A stretch of 64,000 nucleotides of DNA from an uncultured Eubacterium sp. (GCA_900544285.1 UQUT01000001.1:297250-361249), one strand, 5' to 3'. Counted from the stretch's first letter, positions 17,687 through 26,668 are shown. Numbers and translations are program-made. Notes: generated by a model not told the origin, from the sequence alone.

Positions 17687-18655
17687 TTATACTGCAACTT
17701 TGCTAATAACATTTAGGAAATCCGTTAATATAGCCACTTCTTTTTGTGTCATTGCTTTAAATTCAGATACAATTTGATTGATTTCCATGTGGTTCTCAAA
17801 ATCCATACATATTTTATGTATATTTATATCCAAACCACAGTAATTGATATATATTCTGTCCGGTATCAGATTTAAAGAACATAAATACTTTAAGCGTTCT
17901 TTCATTAAAAGCATATTATCTCTTATATAAAATAATTGCTGTGGGATTACCCCGGATAATGCCCAGTCATTAATTATCTGTTCATACACTTCCACACCTA
18001 AAATATATTTTTCTCTCTTCAACGGATATAAAAAATCATATAGCTTTGATCTTATCTTCTCTATGTCCAACTTATAAGAAATATCTTTTTTGCGTTTATA
18101 AAAGTCTATTTCAAACGAAAATGTATAATCATCGTATATTTCCAATCCTTGACGTTTACGTGCAGATTCGACCATCTCCTCTTTCGTCATAAGGTATTCT
18201 TCAAAAAATGACTTTTTCGTTTTTCCGACACAAACGAATCTTTCATTTTCAAAACCTGTTATATATATTTCACTCCAATTATGAATTTTGCCATATTCGG
18301 GCTTATTCAAAATGTAAAATAGATCTCCGGTATATTTAATATAAAAATCATCATTGAGCTTATCTTTGATCAGTTCCGGAAGTTCTTCAGGCAAATCCCA
18401 AGATACAACATCAAAAGATTTTCCTATAATAAACCCCTCTACCATTAAACTTGTATCTGCCAGCCAATTATATGTATTACTGAATGGGACGCTTAACTCT
18501 TTAGTGATTTTATTATACATCAATCCGATTTGTTTGTTATAAACATCCAAAATAAAGTCTTGATTCTGCAAAAGAATTCCTAAATAAAATTGATGGTATT
18601 CACTTGATTTCATTATGTTAGTTTCGATAATTGTTTTTTTCATAATTACACTCAA
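17687..18655 (-). CDS. BtrH-like (C39-like fold) protein A of cluster 1
   Basis: 322 residues, homologous over its length to the genes at 18664 and 44813. Shared marks are an N-terminal YxxGIL helix, a central stretch with IHNWSEIYITGF and a following D/K-rich turn as in the BtrH_N / peptidase-C39-like fold, and a C-terminal helical half beginning DIEKIRSKLYDFLYP. BtrH transfers an acyl group from a carrier protein to an amine; a catalytic Cys is not obvious here, so the enzymatic role is uncertain. It is the last gene of the cluster 1 operon. The TTG at 18655 has AGGA in front; an ATG four codons later is the alternative. Family assignment is by pattern only. Confidence 0.5.
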   Translation of the reverse strand: MSVIMKKTIIETNIMKSSEYHQFYLGILLQNQDFILDVYNKQIGLMYNKITKELSVPFSNTYNWLADTSLMVEGFIIGKSFDVVSWDLPEELPELIKDKLNDDFYIKYTGDLFYILNKPEYGKIHNWSEIYITGFENERFVCVGKTKKSFFEEYLMTKEEMVESARKRQGLEIYDDYTFSFEIDFYKRKKDISYKLDIEKIRSKLYDFLYPLKREKYILGVEVYEQIINDWALSGVIPQQLFYIRDNMLLMKERLKYLCSLNLIPDRIYINYCGLDINIHKICMDFENHMEINQIVSEFKAMTQKEVAILTDFLNVISKVAV

Positions 18656-18663
18656 TACTTTTC

Positions 18664-19647
18664 CTATATTCTATCATAGAAATCCTTTAAAATCGGAATT
18701 TCTTCATCGAATATTTCTCTTACCATTTTTTCAACTTTTTCCTTCAGATGCTCTCTGTTGGTTATTAAATATTTTAAAGCCGTATAAAACATGACCTTTG
18801 AATTGTTTTTCACTTTACTATATCTACAAATAATATCGTCCAATTGAATGCCCAAATTATTTGAAATATATTCTATTCTGTCTGCCATTATTGAGCTGTG
18901 CTCCATGACTACACGTAAACTGCGAATGTCGAATTTTTCCTTTAATGTTTCACAAAAAATAGAACATGCATTTATCCCATAAATATTTGTTCTATCAATC
19001 GAGTCTTGAGATGTCAAAAAATTATATAATTCTTCTTTCACCTTTTTTATATCAAATGAATATCTTTTACCCGCCTTTGGCTTTATAAACGCATATTTTA
19101 CAGCGCTATTGTTTAAGGCACAAATGTTATTTTCATTTCTCCATTTTATTGAGTCATACATTTCAGAATATGATATTTTATATTCCTCATATTTCCAATT
19201 GTTGGTATATCCTAAGGCGACGAAATATTTTTCCTCGTCATTGTAGCCATAAAGCAAATAATCATGAAAATTATGTTTTTTATTATAGTTAAATTTTGAC
19301 GGAATGTAAAATTCATCACAAAAACCTTGAACAAAATATCCGGATGCTATTTTCTTCTGCATCAAATTCACAAGACTTTCATACGGATCACCTTTTGAAA
19401 TGTTATAGGGATTCCCTTTTATGATAATGCTTTCAATTTCGCAATCGCATTCCGGATAATCATACCAATTATATTTTGGAGTACAGACTCGGAACCAGCC
19501 ACTTGTGCTGATTGCAAAATTAATATAACTATTGAAAAACTCGTCGATATAATTTGGGTCATTGAAAAGAATTCCCAAATAGAACGCCGGTTCTTGAAAT
19601 GACCTATACGGGGGATTTTTTATGATTGGCAATCTAATATCTGACAT
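18664..19647 (-). CDS. BtrH-like (C39-like fold) protein B of cluster 1
   Basis: 327 residues, paralogue of the next gene (eight bases apart). It has FYLGILFNDPNYI near the N-terminus, a central KKHNFHDYLLYGYNDEEKYF (the His followed by a GYN strand is the BtrH_N/C39-like pattern), ISYSEMYDSI, and a C-terminal part with SLRVVMEHSSIMADRIEYIS that parallels VRMRVIMEHKN in the cluster 2 homologue. It is a candidate acyltransferase or peptide-binding partner working with the ACP of the operon. Start ATG after TAGGTACTTATA. Confidence 0.5.
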   Translation of the reverse strand: MSDIRLPIIKNPPYRSFQEPAFYLGILFNDPNYIDEFFNSYINFAISTSGWFRVCTPKYNWYDYPECDCEIESIIIKGNPYNISKGDPYESLVNLMQKKIASGYFVQGFCDEFYIPSKFNYNKKHNFHDYLLYGYNDEEKYFVALGYTNNWKYEEYKISYSEMYDSIKWRNENNICALNNSAVKYAFIKPKAGKRYSFDIKKVKEELYNFLTSQDSIDRTNIYGINACSIFCETLKEKFDIRSLRVVMEHSSIMADRIEYISNNLGIQLDDIICRYSKVKNNSKVMFYTALKYLITNREHLKEKVEKMVREIFDEEIPILKDFYDRI

Positions 19648-19719
19648 TATAAGTACCTACTATTTGTTCTAAATCAATAACAGTTTATTCTGAGAACAAC
19701 TTCCCTGCGTATGTTGCCC

Positions 19720-19869
19720 CTATTTCTCATAGGAAACGAGATTGATAAAACGTTCATAAAACCACCCCTCATACGACCCATTCAGCAACTGATAGAATAC
19801 GGGATTGATTTTTACTGCAAGATTTGGGCGAACATTTAATATTTTGCCTTCAAAATGATTCGATGCCAT
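19720..19869 (-). CDS. Small ORF in cluster 1: truncated BtrH-like N-terminus or peptide gene
   Basis: A 49-codon frame (MASNHFEGKILNVRPNLAVK and onward) with GGAGCGGT eight bases before the ATG. Its second half (INPVFYQLLNGSYEGWFYER then FINLVS) lines up with the first 50 residues of protein B (FYLGILFNDPNYIDEFF then SYINFA). It is therefore most likely the start of a third, interrupted paralogue. A genuine small peptide substrate cannot be excluded. Confidence 0.4.
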   Translation of the reverse strand: MASNHFEGKILNVRPNLAVKINPVFYQLLNGSYEGWFYERFINLVSYEK

Positions 19870-20142
19870 CTATATGACCGCTCCTTTGACACAATATATC
19901 GTAGCCTGCATCCGCCGCCACATAGGGTTTTCATCCTATGCTTACTTCTAATCAGGAAAATGCCCAGGTCTCCTTTTTGATATATAGAAGTTTATAAAGC
20001 AGCTTGCGTATTCTTATCTACGATAACCGGACCTGCCTTTTCAGCATTTTGTCTTATCGGTCAACCATGAAGGGATACTTCCGGTTGTCTACAGGGAACG
20101 GGAAAAGGTGAAGACACCAACGTGGGACCTGACGGCGTCTTG
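19870..20142. other. Unexplained 270-base stretch inside cluster 1
   Basis: No frame longer than about 30 codons on either strand. It contains several short complementary segments (for example CCTGCCTTTTCAGCA / TGCTGAAAAGGCAGG as one strand and its partner, and CATAGGGTTTTCATCCTATG as a small hairpin at about 19921-19940). It may be the relic of an insertion that broke a gene between the FkbH-like gene and protein B. I could not identify the element. Confidence 0.4.
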
Positions 20143-20238
20143 CTACCTGCCCGATTCAGGAGATTTCTTAGGCAGTACATATAATCGATTTTTGTAAATT
20201 TCATCAAGTGTGAGATTCGGTCTAAATACGGATTTCAT
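20143..20238 (-). CDS. 31-codon ORF overlapping the end of the FkbH-like gene
   Basis: MKSVFRPNLTLDEIYKNRLY and onward, ending in SPESGR; its ATG overlaps the FkbH stop (TAATGA), the usual sign of translational coupling. The coding character ends where the unexplained stretch begins, so it may be the N-terminus of an interrupted gene. Confidence 0.35.
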   Translation of the reverse strand: MKSVFRPNLTLDEIYKNRLYVLPKKSPESGR

Positions 20239-21809
20239 TATGCTCTTTCCGAGTCAACCGAAGAAACCTCATACTCGCCAAGGATAGATTTCATTTCACC
20301 ATTTTTATTCGTATTGCTAAACCGATATCTTGTGATTTTGTGTTTATCTTTTATCATATCCAACATAGTTGTTTCGATTTTCCTGCCCAATGCCCGACAT
20401 GACAAACTGAAAAGCTGTAACTCATCGTTCTCCACAGCCATGGCACCCACTATGCCAAGATCTGAAAAACGGTCTGACGCTCTGACCGAATACAATTTGA
20501 ATTCAGGTTTTGTTACATGGGCTTTCAATTCTTCGACGGTATATCTTGTGCCGTTCGTCATTCGGTTCGTGCGCTGCGTAAGTTCCGATATCCGTGCATA
20601 TTCGATTGGAGTTGCTTCGTGAATATCCACTTTCATATCAAGCGAAGCAAGATACTCATCAAATGTTTGACAGTGCTTTTTTAGTTCACGCCTGTATTCA
20701 TCCGTTTTATAGACGTCATGACGTTGCTTTACAGCGGCAACATCTATATCCCGTTTCAGATTAAAACAAGAGAGTGCTTCATATATGCTATCCCGCTTAA
20801 ATTGAACAGCTGTAACCTCCGGTAGCACACTGCGTATTGCTCCAATCTCAAAATCCGAGTCGTCAATAAACACCATGCTGTCAAGACCGACATTGAGTGT
20901 TGCGGCAATATCTCTAAGGTTTTTTGCTTTTGTATTCCAATTCACACGAAAGCACGCGATGTGCTCCTCTCTTAAGACCATATCGCTTTGTTCACGGAAA
21001 ACTTTCAGCACATCCGACTCGTCGTTCTTACTGCATACGGTCAAAATAACGCCATGATCATGTAGCATCAAAAGAAATCTTTGAAAATCCTGATATGGTT
21101 TTCCAAGACCGGAAGAACTCAGCTTGATATTTTCAAAACCGTCCTCTGAAAGTATTCCGCCCCACAACACATTATCACAATCAAGCACGATACATTTCTT
21201 GGTGATTCCGTGCGTAATCAGGTATTGCTTATAGATTTCCGGTCCGATTTTTTCAGACAGTAATTGACTATACGGATAATTCCACCTGTACTTATTTTTA
21301 TGACTGTACGCATTCGATGCCCCAACGGATGCAATCAGGCGTTTGGTATCGATAAAAACAATTTCAGAGTCGAATTCTTCTCGTATCTGAGCATTGATTT
21401 TGTCCACCAATCCGTTCAAAGCATGCTGCGAACCGAACACAAAGGAAGAATTCCATTGCAAATCTTCATATCCGAACCATAATACAAATGCATTAGAATT
21501 TTTGCTGATCGCATCACGAATGCGACGTGCTTTTTCAAGTTCAGATTCAACGATCGCGCTTACCTCTGTCAACGAATCCTCATCCAACAATCCCTGGTAT
21601 GTGTTCTCAAAATTCAAAAGAATTACGATAAAATCGCTCTCGGCAAATCGTTGTAACGACTTAGTAGAACAATATTCATCGTAATTCACAGTGGCTATTC
21701 TAATCCGAATTCCGTTTTGTTCAAATATCCGATTGACAGACGGCACCAAAAACGGTTCAACAGGCAGATTGGAGACAATGGTCAGTTCAAATAAAGACTT
21801 TCCCTGCAC
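20238..21809 (-). CDS. FkbH-like HAD-superfamily (subfamily IIIC) glyceryl-ACP synthase
   Basis: 523 residues, the two-domain FkbH layout. The N-terminal 190 residues are SGNH-like; then the HAD motif VLDCDNVLWGGIL (nucleophile Asp, about residue 210), TVCSKNDE, and MVFIDDSDFEIGAIR; the C-terminal part is acetyltransferase-like (RISELTQRTNRMT). FkbH enzymes use 1,3-bisphosphoglycerate and load a glyceryl unit onto an ACP thiol. The ACP gene lies 14 bases upstream in the same operon, so the partner is at hand. Start is GTG with GAGGTGAGTCT before it. Confidence 0.88.
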   Translation of the reverse strand: MQGKSLFELTIVSNLPVEPFLVPSVNRIFEQNGIRIRIATVNYDEYCSTKSLQRFAESDFIVILLNFENTYQGLLDEDSLTEVSAIVESELEKARRIRDAISKNSNAFVLWFGYEDLQWNSSFVFGSQHALNGLVDKINAQIREEFDSEIVFIDTKRLIASVGASNAYSHKNKYRWNYPYSQLLSEKIGPEIYKQYLITHGITKKCIVLDCDNVLWGGILSEDGFENIKLSSSGLGKPYQDFQRFLLMLHDHGVILTVCSKNDESDVLKVFREQSDMVLREEHIACFRVNWNTKAKNLRDIAATLNVGLDSMVFIDDSDFEIGAIRSVLPEVTAVQFKRDSIYEALSCFNLKRDIDVAAVKQRHDVYKTDEYRRELKKHCQTFDEYLASLDMKVDIHEATPIEYARISELTQRTNRMTNGTRYTVEELKAHVTKPEFKLYSVRASDRFSDLGIVGAMAVENDELQLFSLSCRALGRKIETTMLDMIKDKHKITRYRFSNTNKNGEMKSILGEYEVSSVDSERA

Positions 21810-21823
21810 AGACTCACCTCAGC

Positions 21824-22102
21824 TTATGGATCACTGGATTCAAGAACAGATTTATTGCTTTCGCTGACAGCAAGTTGGAGCACCTCCAACATCTTGTTAA
21901 CCGAATTCATTTCGGTCAACAGCAATTTTTCATCAGGTATCTCACATTCAAATGCCTCTTCAAGCGACAAAATAATTTGAATGAATTTGATAGAATCCAA
22001 TCCCAACTCAAGCAGATCGTCATCACATTGATCCACGGTTGCTTCCATGTCCTGAACAGAATTGACGATTTCCAATATTTTTTCTTTTGTTATTTTTTTC
22101 AT
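21824..22102 (-). CDS. Acyl carrier protein of cluster 1
   Basis: 92 residues, one ACP domain: helix 1, then LLELGLDSIKFIQIILSLEE with the phosphopantetheine serine in LDSI (about residue 37). Its ATG overlaps the stop of the upstream nucleotidyltransferase-like gene by four bases, and the FkbH-like gene follows directly. It is the probable carrier of the glyceryl unit made by FkbH and the probable donor for the BtrH-like proteins. Confidence 0.9.
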   Translation of the reverse strand: MKKITKEKILEIVNSVQDMEATVDQCDDDLLELGLDSIKFIQIILSLEEAFECEIPDEKLLLTEMNSVNKMLEVLQLAVSESNKSVLESSDP

Positions 22103-23007
22103 TCGCTTATCCCCAGAAAGACTCGCTTGTTGATTGCGATCTTTTCCTTATCCCGTTCTGTCAAGTCCTCTTTGATCAGTTCATATAGATTATCAGAATC
22201 AAGCCTTGTTTTGAAGTCGCACTTCCATTCACGCCGTTCCTTTTTGCACAGCCCGTAGCAATTCAGAAGTGCCTCTCCCTCCGGTGTTCTGAATGCTTCT
22301 ATGTACTGCTTTAACAAATCGTCATCAAATACCTGACCTGTATAGTATAAAACATAAAACACATAAGGAATAATCTCATATTCGGCACTCATGGCATATA
22401 GCTTGTCCAAAGGTATCGCATCAAGATTATTTTTCAGCAAGTAATATACATCCTTGAACATATCGTATCTGATGCTTTTTCTCGTTGCAAGCAGAAAAAG
22501 AGAGTTCATGTCTTTATAGTGGTGAAGAATAAGCTGAATCATCGCCTTTAATGGGGGCAGAGTTTTCACTTTGACACCGTAAATTTCCATTTCTATTGTG
22601 TCTGACAGAAACTCCTCAATATCTATTCGCTTTCCCTCATATTCGCCCCACAAAATGTCAAAGTTAATATCTATAGTTAAATAATTATGTTTACATGTGT
22701 AAGGCAATGTTTGATGAGATGCAGACAAGAACAATATATTTTCTTCTCTTGAATGTTCACGTTGCTCATAACCACATTTAAACAATATGTAATTCAATTC
22801 TTTTAAATTAGCACGCGAAACAATCACGTCAACGTCATTATAAAATCGCTGATTTACCCTGCCATAAGCCAACTTTGACAAAGCATCTCCTTTAACAACT
22901 GAATAGTTCAAGTTTTCGCACCCGCTATCTAATATTTTTTTAAAGAGTGAATAATATTGCTTGTTTCTATAGTGTAATATCTTTTCTTCAAAATCAGTAT
23001 AATTCAA
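22099..23007 (-). CDS. Nucleotidyltransferase-family protein (NTP_transf_5-like)
   Basis: 302 residues. The stretch VVKGDALSKLAYGRVNQRFY then NDVDVIV matches the nucleotidyltransferase fold signature (K-G at the strand, then the R-x-x-x-D-x-D metal site), and IDINFDILW is the second acidic strand, as in the uncharacterised family found beside lasso-peptide and other RiPP genes. It could nucleotidylate or otherwise modify the peptide or the carrier. TTG start with AAAGGAAG upstream. Confidence 0.75.
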   Translation of the reverse strand: MNYTDFEEKILHYRNKQYYSLFKKILDSGCENLNYSVVKGDALSKLAYGRVNQRFYNDVDVIVSRANLKELNYILFKCGYEQREHSREENILFLSASHQTLPYTCKHNYLTIDINFDILWGEYEGKRIDIEEFLSDTIEMEIYGVKVKTLPPLKAMIQLILHHYKDMNSLFLLATRKSIRYDMFKDVYYLLKNNLDAIPLDKLYAMSAEYEIIPYVFYVLYYTGQVFDDDLLKQYIEAFRTPEGEALLNCYGLCKKERREWKCDFKTRLDSDNLYELIKEDLTERDKEKIAINKRVFLGISE

Positions 23008-23054
23008 ATAGTAAAACTTCCTTTCATAAATTTAAAAATCATAATAGTAATTAC

Positions 23055-24764
23055 CTAATTTTTAAATTGTATACTCTCAATTTTACCGCATTTTAGTTTT
23101 ATTACTTCATCAGCAACCGATACCAATTCAACATTATGTGTAACAAAAATAAAAGTCTTTCTTTTATCAAACATTTCGGCACTAAACAATTTTCTTTCTG
23201 ATAGATTGTCGAATGCACTTGTTGGCTCATCAAATATCAAGATCGGGGCATTCTTTATTAATGCACGGGCAATAACAGCTTTTTGTTTTTCACCACCCGA
23301 CAATTCAATACCATCACTTGCAAATGTACGGGAATATTCGCGTTTCAGCAAACAAATTGCGCTTACTTCATCATTACGCAATTTATCTTCAAGACCAACC
23401 AAATTTAACACATTATCTATTTCTTTTTCATTAGACATTTCTTTGCCAACGGTAATATTATCCATCAGCGTTATTCCATCAATCAGTCTAAAATCTTGAA
23501 ATACGACCGAATAAAGTGAATAAAGATAATCCGGCGAGAGTTTGCTGATACTTTGACCTCCTACTAAAATGTCACCTTCTACAGGTGCATACATCCCAAG
23601 AAGTAATTTCAGAAGTGTGCTTTTTCCGGAACCATTATCACCAATTATTGCATATTTTTTTCCGTATTTAAATGTGTAAGAAAAATTATTTAGAACCCAA
23701 GCATCATCTTCCCCATATTTAAAACTGACATTCTGAAATACTATGTCAGGTGTATCACCACCAATAGACCCCGCACCATCATTCGATGACAATTCCAAAA
23801 ACTCGTTATAATTTTTACTTTCAAGAGCTGCAGTATATATAACTGTGACATTGTTTATCAATTGAAATATTAATGCAGTAAACGACATCGATACGTTAAC
23901 CGACATTGTATAATCGCCATATGTCATAGACCCATAAAAAAGTTGCTTTCCAAATGATACCATTACCGCAAAAACAATTGAAAGTTGGATAAGTGAAACT
24001 GCTTGATTATACAGAAAAAGTTTCTTGCTTTTTTTAAATAACTTTTTTGAATAACTATTAGTTTTATCGTGATAAAACTGCTTTATCAATGGAAATGCTC
24101 CTGAATAACGAATATCCTTAGCAAGAAACCTATCCAATAGAGTTGATTTGTTGTACTCAATACGGCGTTCATCCGTAGTCAAACTACGCTTTAATGAATA
24201 TTCATACTTTGCTTTTTGTTTCTGAACAACATATGTTACTATAATACTGATTGTGAGCAACACAAGCGTGATCCAGTTATGTCTTGCGATAATATAAACA
24301 TATGAAACAAGTGTAATGGTTGTACTAATTAACGAAATAAATGTATTGAACGAAGCTACGCCGGTTCTCGTTGCAAACTGGAACGCCCTTTCAATACAAT
24401 TTCGGCTTTCGGGACGTTCATAATTTACATATGCCATGCGGTACAACTTTTCCAGAATATCCTCTGTACATTTTGCATTTACAACAACCAAAGCCTTATT
24501 GATATACAATTCAACAAAACTATATGCTGCTCCAACTAGCAACTGTGCAACGACATAGAAAAGCACATACATAATAAACCCATACTCGCTGTTGTCTATT
24601 AAGATTGCATCCGCCATATATTTGGGTAAAACCGCCGTAACAACGGTAAGTGCACCTGCTAATAACGACGAAAAAACTTTAGATATAACAAATAACTTGT
24701 TGTTGCGATAAACTGATGCGATAAATGATATGTATGATTTAAATAAACCCGAATGTGTTTTCAT
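23055..24764 (-). CDS. ABC exporter (fused membrane and ATPase domains), cluster 1
   Basis: 569 residues. Six transmembrane helices in the first 310, then an ATPase with Walker A GDNGSGKST, signature ELSGGEKQK and Walker B ILIFDEPTSAFDN. There is no N-terminal C39 peptidase, so it exports but does not cleave a leader. ATG after AGAGGGGAATAACC; overlaps the radical SAM stop by four bases. It is the likely exporter of the cluster 1 product. Confidence 0.9.
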   Translation of the reverse strand: MKTHSGLFKSYISFIASVYRNNKLFVISKVFSSLLAGALTVVTAVLPKYMADAILIDNSEYGFIMYVLFYVVAQLLVGAAYSFVELYINKALVVVNAKCTEDILEKLYRMAYVNYERPESRNCIERAFQFATRTGVASFNTFISLISTTITLVSYVYIIARHNWITLVLLTISIIVTYVVQKQKAKYEYSLKRSLTTDERRIEYNKSTLLDRFLAKDIRYSGAFPLIKQFYHDKTNSYSKKLFKKSKKLFLYNQAVSLIQLSIVFAVMVSFGKQLFYGSMTYGDYTMSVNVSMSFTALIFQLINNVTVIYTAALESKNYNEFLELSSNDGAGSIGGDTPDIVFQNVSFKYGEDDAWVLNNFSYTFKYGKKYAIIGDNGSGKSTLLKLLLGMYAPVEGDILVGGQSISKLSPDYLYSLYSVVFQDFRLIDGITLMDNITVGKEMSNEKEIDNVLNLVGLEDKLRNDEVSAICLLKREYSRTFASDGIELSGGEKQKAVIARALIKNAPILIFDEPTSAFDNLSERKLFSAEMFDKRKTFIFVTHNVELVSVADEVIKLKCGKIESIQFKN

Positions 24765-26020
24765 TGGTTATTCCCCTCTACCATCATTTCATAGTTTAAT
24801 TTTATTAGATCGTCTATGCAATACATAGTAGGAGTACATTTTTTTGCGTATTTTCCATTCTTAATTCTATATGCAGGGCACGAAGTTCCTCCACATATCG
24901 GAAATGAAATGCACTCGCCACATTTATTCGTTTCAACATGATTTATATAATCAATCTCTGTATGTATCCATTTTTTCTCTTTTTCAGCATCAATACGAAA
25001 ATATCCGTCATTAATATCTCCTATCACAAAAGCTGAATCTTTATCTGGTGATTCTTCAAGTGTACACTTACCAATCAACCCGTTTTTATATATAACATAT
25101 GATCGCCTCATATTGGCATAACATAGTTCGGCGCCACAGGACGGCACATATGAAACAAATTGTGTTATTCCGCGTGACAATCCAGTTTTGGTCAGTTCGT
25201 GCATCATATACGACTGATACTCTGGAGAAACAACGCTAACTTTGCTGTCATTATCCCCTCCCCAATGTCCAATTGCATGAAAAGTTAGTTCAAAGCGTTT
25301 ATCTCCACCAAATGTTCTTTCAAAAAACTCGAAAAACTCATCCACACTTTCTGCTATTTCCAAATTATAATTGATTCTTATCTGCACCTTAAAATCATCA
25401 GCTATATTTTTTAAATCAATCAAATTGTTTACTATTGTCTGCCAAGTTGGAGAACCATTCTTTAACTGTCGATATTTGTCATGCGTGTTAGATGTTCCAT
25501 CAATTGTAATCTGGTATAAATTAATACCACATTCTATCAATTTGGCTGCTTTGTCTTTTGTCAACAGATAACCATTCGTTGTCATAGAATGTTGAAATAG
25601 TATTTCATGTTCCACACAATATTTATTAATTCGTATGCAGTAATCCACCATTTTATTAAAAAACAGCATAGGTTCTCCGCCAAACCAATCAAGTCTCAAA
25701 GACTTCTTGCCGTTAATTTTAGAAAAGTATAACGAAATCGAATCGAACAGTTTATTCAAAGTTTCATCACTAATAAACCCACTTTCTTTCTGTTCATAAC
25801 AATACACACATCTAAAATTACAATCCGTGGTAGGTATTATTATTATATTAAGATGATTATCGTTGTTAATACGTTTTCTGATTCCATTAGACACAAGTGC
25901 AACTTCATCAGTTCCTTCGATAATACAATATTTTTGCTTCACAGCCTCGTCCAGTTGATCTTCCTCAACCGGACCTTGTAGCAAAAGCTCAATTTGTTTT
26001 TTTATTTCTGAACTATACAC
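24761..26020 (-). CDS. Radical SAM / SPASM peptide maturase, cluster 1
   Basis: 419 residues. The 4Fe-4S motif is CNFRCVYCYE (about residue 69), SAM-contact motifs are WFGGEPML and SMTTNGYLL, ITIDGTSNTHDKYR follows, and the C-terminal SPASM region has CGECISFPICGGTSC and two more Cys. The first 60 residues may be a small recognition domain. SPASM enzymes install thioether, C-C or C-O crosslinks in ribosomal peptides. GTG is the apparent start and has only a poor ribosome site, so it could be coupled to a short upstream frame. First gene of the operon. Confidence 0.88.
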   Translation of the reverse strand: MYSSEIKKQIELLLQGPVEEDQLDEAVKQKYCIIEGTDEVALVSNGIRKRINNDNHLNIIIIPTTDCNFRCVYCYEQKESGFISDETLNKLFDSISLYFSKINGKKSLRLDWFGGEPMLFFNKMVDYCIRINKYCVEHEILFQHSMTTNGYLLTKDKAAKLIECGINLYQITIDGTSNTHDKYRQLKNGSPTWQTIVNNLIDLKNIADDFKVQIRINYNLEIAESVDEFFEFFERTFGGDKRFELTFHAIGHWGGDNDSKVSVVSPEYQSYMMHELTKTGLSRGITQFVSYVPSCGAELCYANMRRSYVIYKNGLIGKCTLEESPDKDSAFVIGDINDGYFRIDAEKEKKWIHTEIDYINHVETNKCGECISFPICGGTSCPAYRIKNGKYAKKCTPTMYCIDDLIKLNYEMMVEGNNQ

Positions 26021-26028
26021 ATATCTTT

Positions 26029-26130
26029 TTAAAGCAAAATAGTTTTAGAATGTGAGCAATTGTGTGGAAGTATACAGTTTAATTTGGTACATTGTAGGAA
26101 TTTACCGTGTGTTTGCAAAATGTGTACCAC
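26029..26130 (-). CDS. Short leader ORF before the radical SAM gene
   Basis: A 33-codon GTG-started frame (VVHILQTHGKFLQCTKLNCI and onward, three Cys, ending SKTILL) between the operon promoter and the radical SAM start. It ends eight bases before that start. The ribosome site is weak. It could be a coupling leader, a small precursor, or chance. Confidence 0.2.
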   Translation of the reverse strand: MVHILQTHGKFLQCTKLNCILPHNCSHSKTILL

Positions 26131-26174
26131 CCTAAATGTTATTGCATGATGCACCTAAATGATTTTCCGCTTAT

Positions 26175-26203
26175 ATATTACCACACAAAATAAATTTTGT
26201 CAA
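26175..26203 (-). promoter_or_regulatory. Promoter of the cluster 1 biosynthetic operon
   Basis: TTGACA (minus strand, 26198-26203), a 17-base spacer, and TAATAT (26175-26180). It leaves a 5' leader of about 150 bases before the radical SAM gene. Confidence 0.75.
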
Positions 26204-26225
26204 GTATATTTTGTCACAATCAATA

Positions 26226-26254
26226 TTGACAACGCGAAATTTGTATGATATAGT
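26226..26254 (+). promoter_or_regulatory. Promoter of the PadR operon, back to back with the biosynthetic promoter
   Basis: TTGACA at 26226-26231, a 17-base spacer, TATAGT at 26249-26254. The -35 boxes of the two promoters are 22 bases apart, and TTTTGTCA occurs twice between them (26195-26202 and 26210-26217), a plausible shared operator for the PadR protein. Confidence 0.75.
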
Positions 26255-26293
26255 AGATTTACACTATTAAGCGCTTAAATAGGTGAAAGAAAA

Positions 26294-26668
26294 ATGATAC
26301 AAAGAAACGACATTGAAGAAAACCTCAAACGGGGAATTCTCGAAATGCTCATTCTGAAAATGCTCTCGCAAGAGGATATGTACGGCTATCAAATGATCAA
26401 TGAAATGAATATAAGAGGAAAGGGGCTGATAGACATCAAAGAGGGGTCTTTGTATGGTCCCCTGTATCGGCTTATCGGCAAAAACTATATTTCCGAAAAC
26501 AAAATCCTTGTAGGAAAGCGCAGAACGCGCGTTTATTACCACCTTGAACCACTTGGAGCCGAATATTTAAACACGATAATCGATGTATACTCAAAAGTCA
26601 TCGAGGGTGTAAATCTGATTATGAATTATTCTGTCGAGGGAAAACAAAATGAAGAAAACAATCAATAA
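26294..26668 (+). CDS. PadR-family transcriptional regulator
   Basis: 124 residues with the PadR winged-helix pattern: LKRGILEMLILKMLSQEDMY, then GYQMINEM, EGSLYGPLYRLI and the wing KRRTRVYYHLEPLG. PadR proteins usually repress and often respond to drugs or peptides. It is divergent from the cluster 1 operon with overlapping control DNA, so it probably regulates both itself and the operon. GGTGAAAGAAAA precedes the ATG. Confidence 0.88.
   Translation: MIQRNDIEENLKRGILEMLILKMLSQEDMYGYQMINEMNIRGKGLIDIKEGSLYGPLYRLIGKNYISENKILVGKRRTRVYYHLEPLGAEYLNTIIDVYSKVIEGVNLIMNYSVEGKQNEENNQ

Noticed and set aside
19740..19800. GTCGTATGAGGGGTGG as a group II intron domain V
   Set aside because: It resembles the end of such introns, but the catalytic AGC triad and the matching 3' strand are not present, and it lies inside a frame similar to the BtrH-like proteins.
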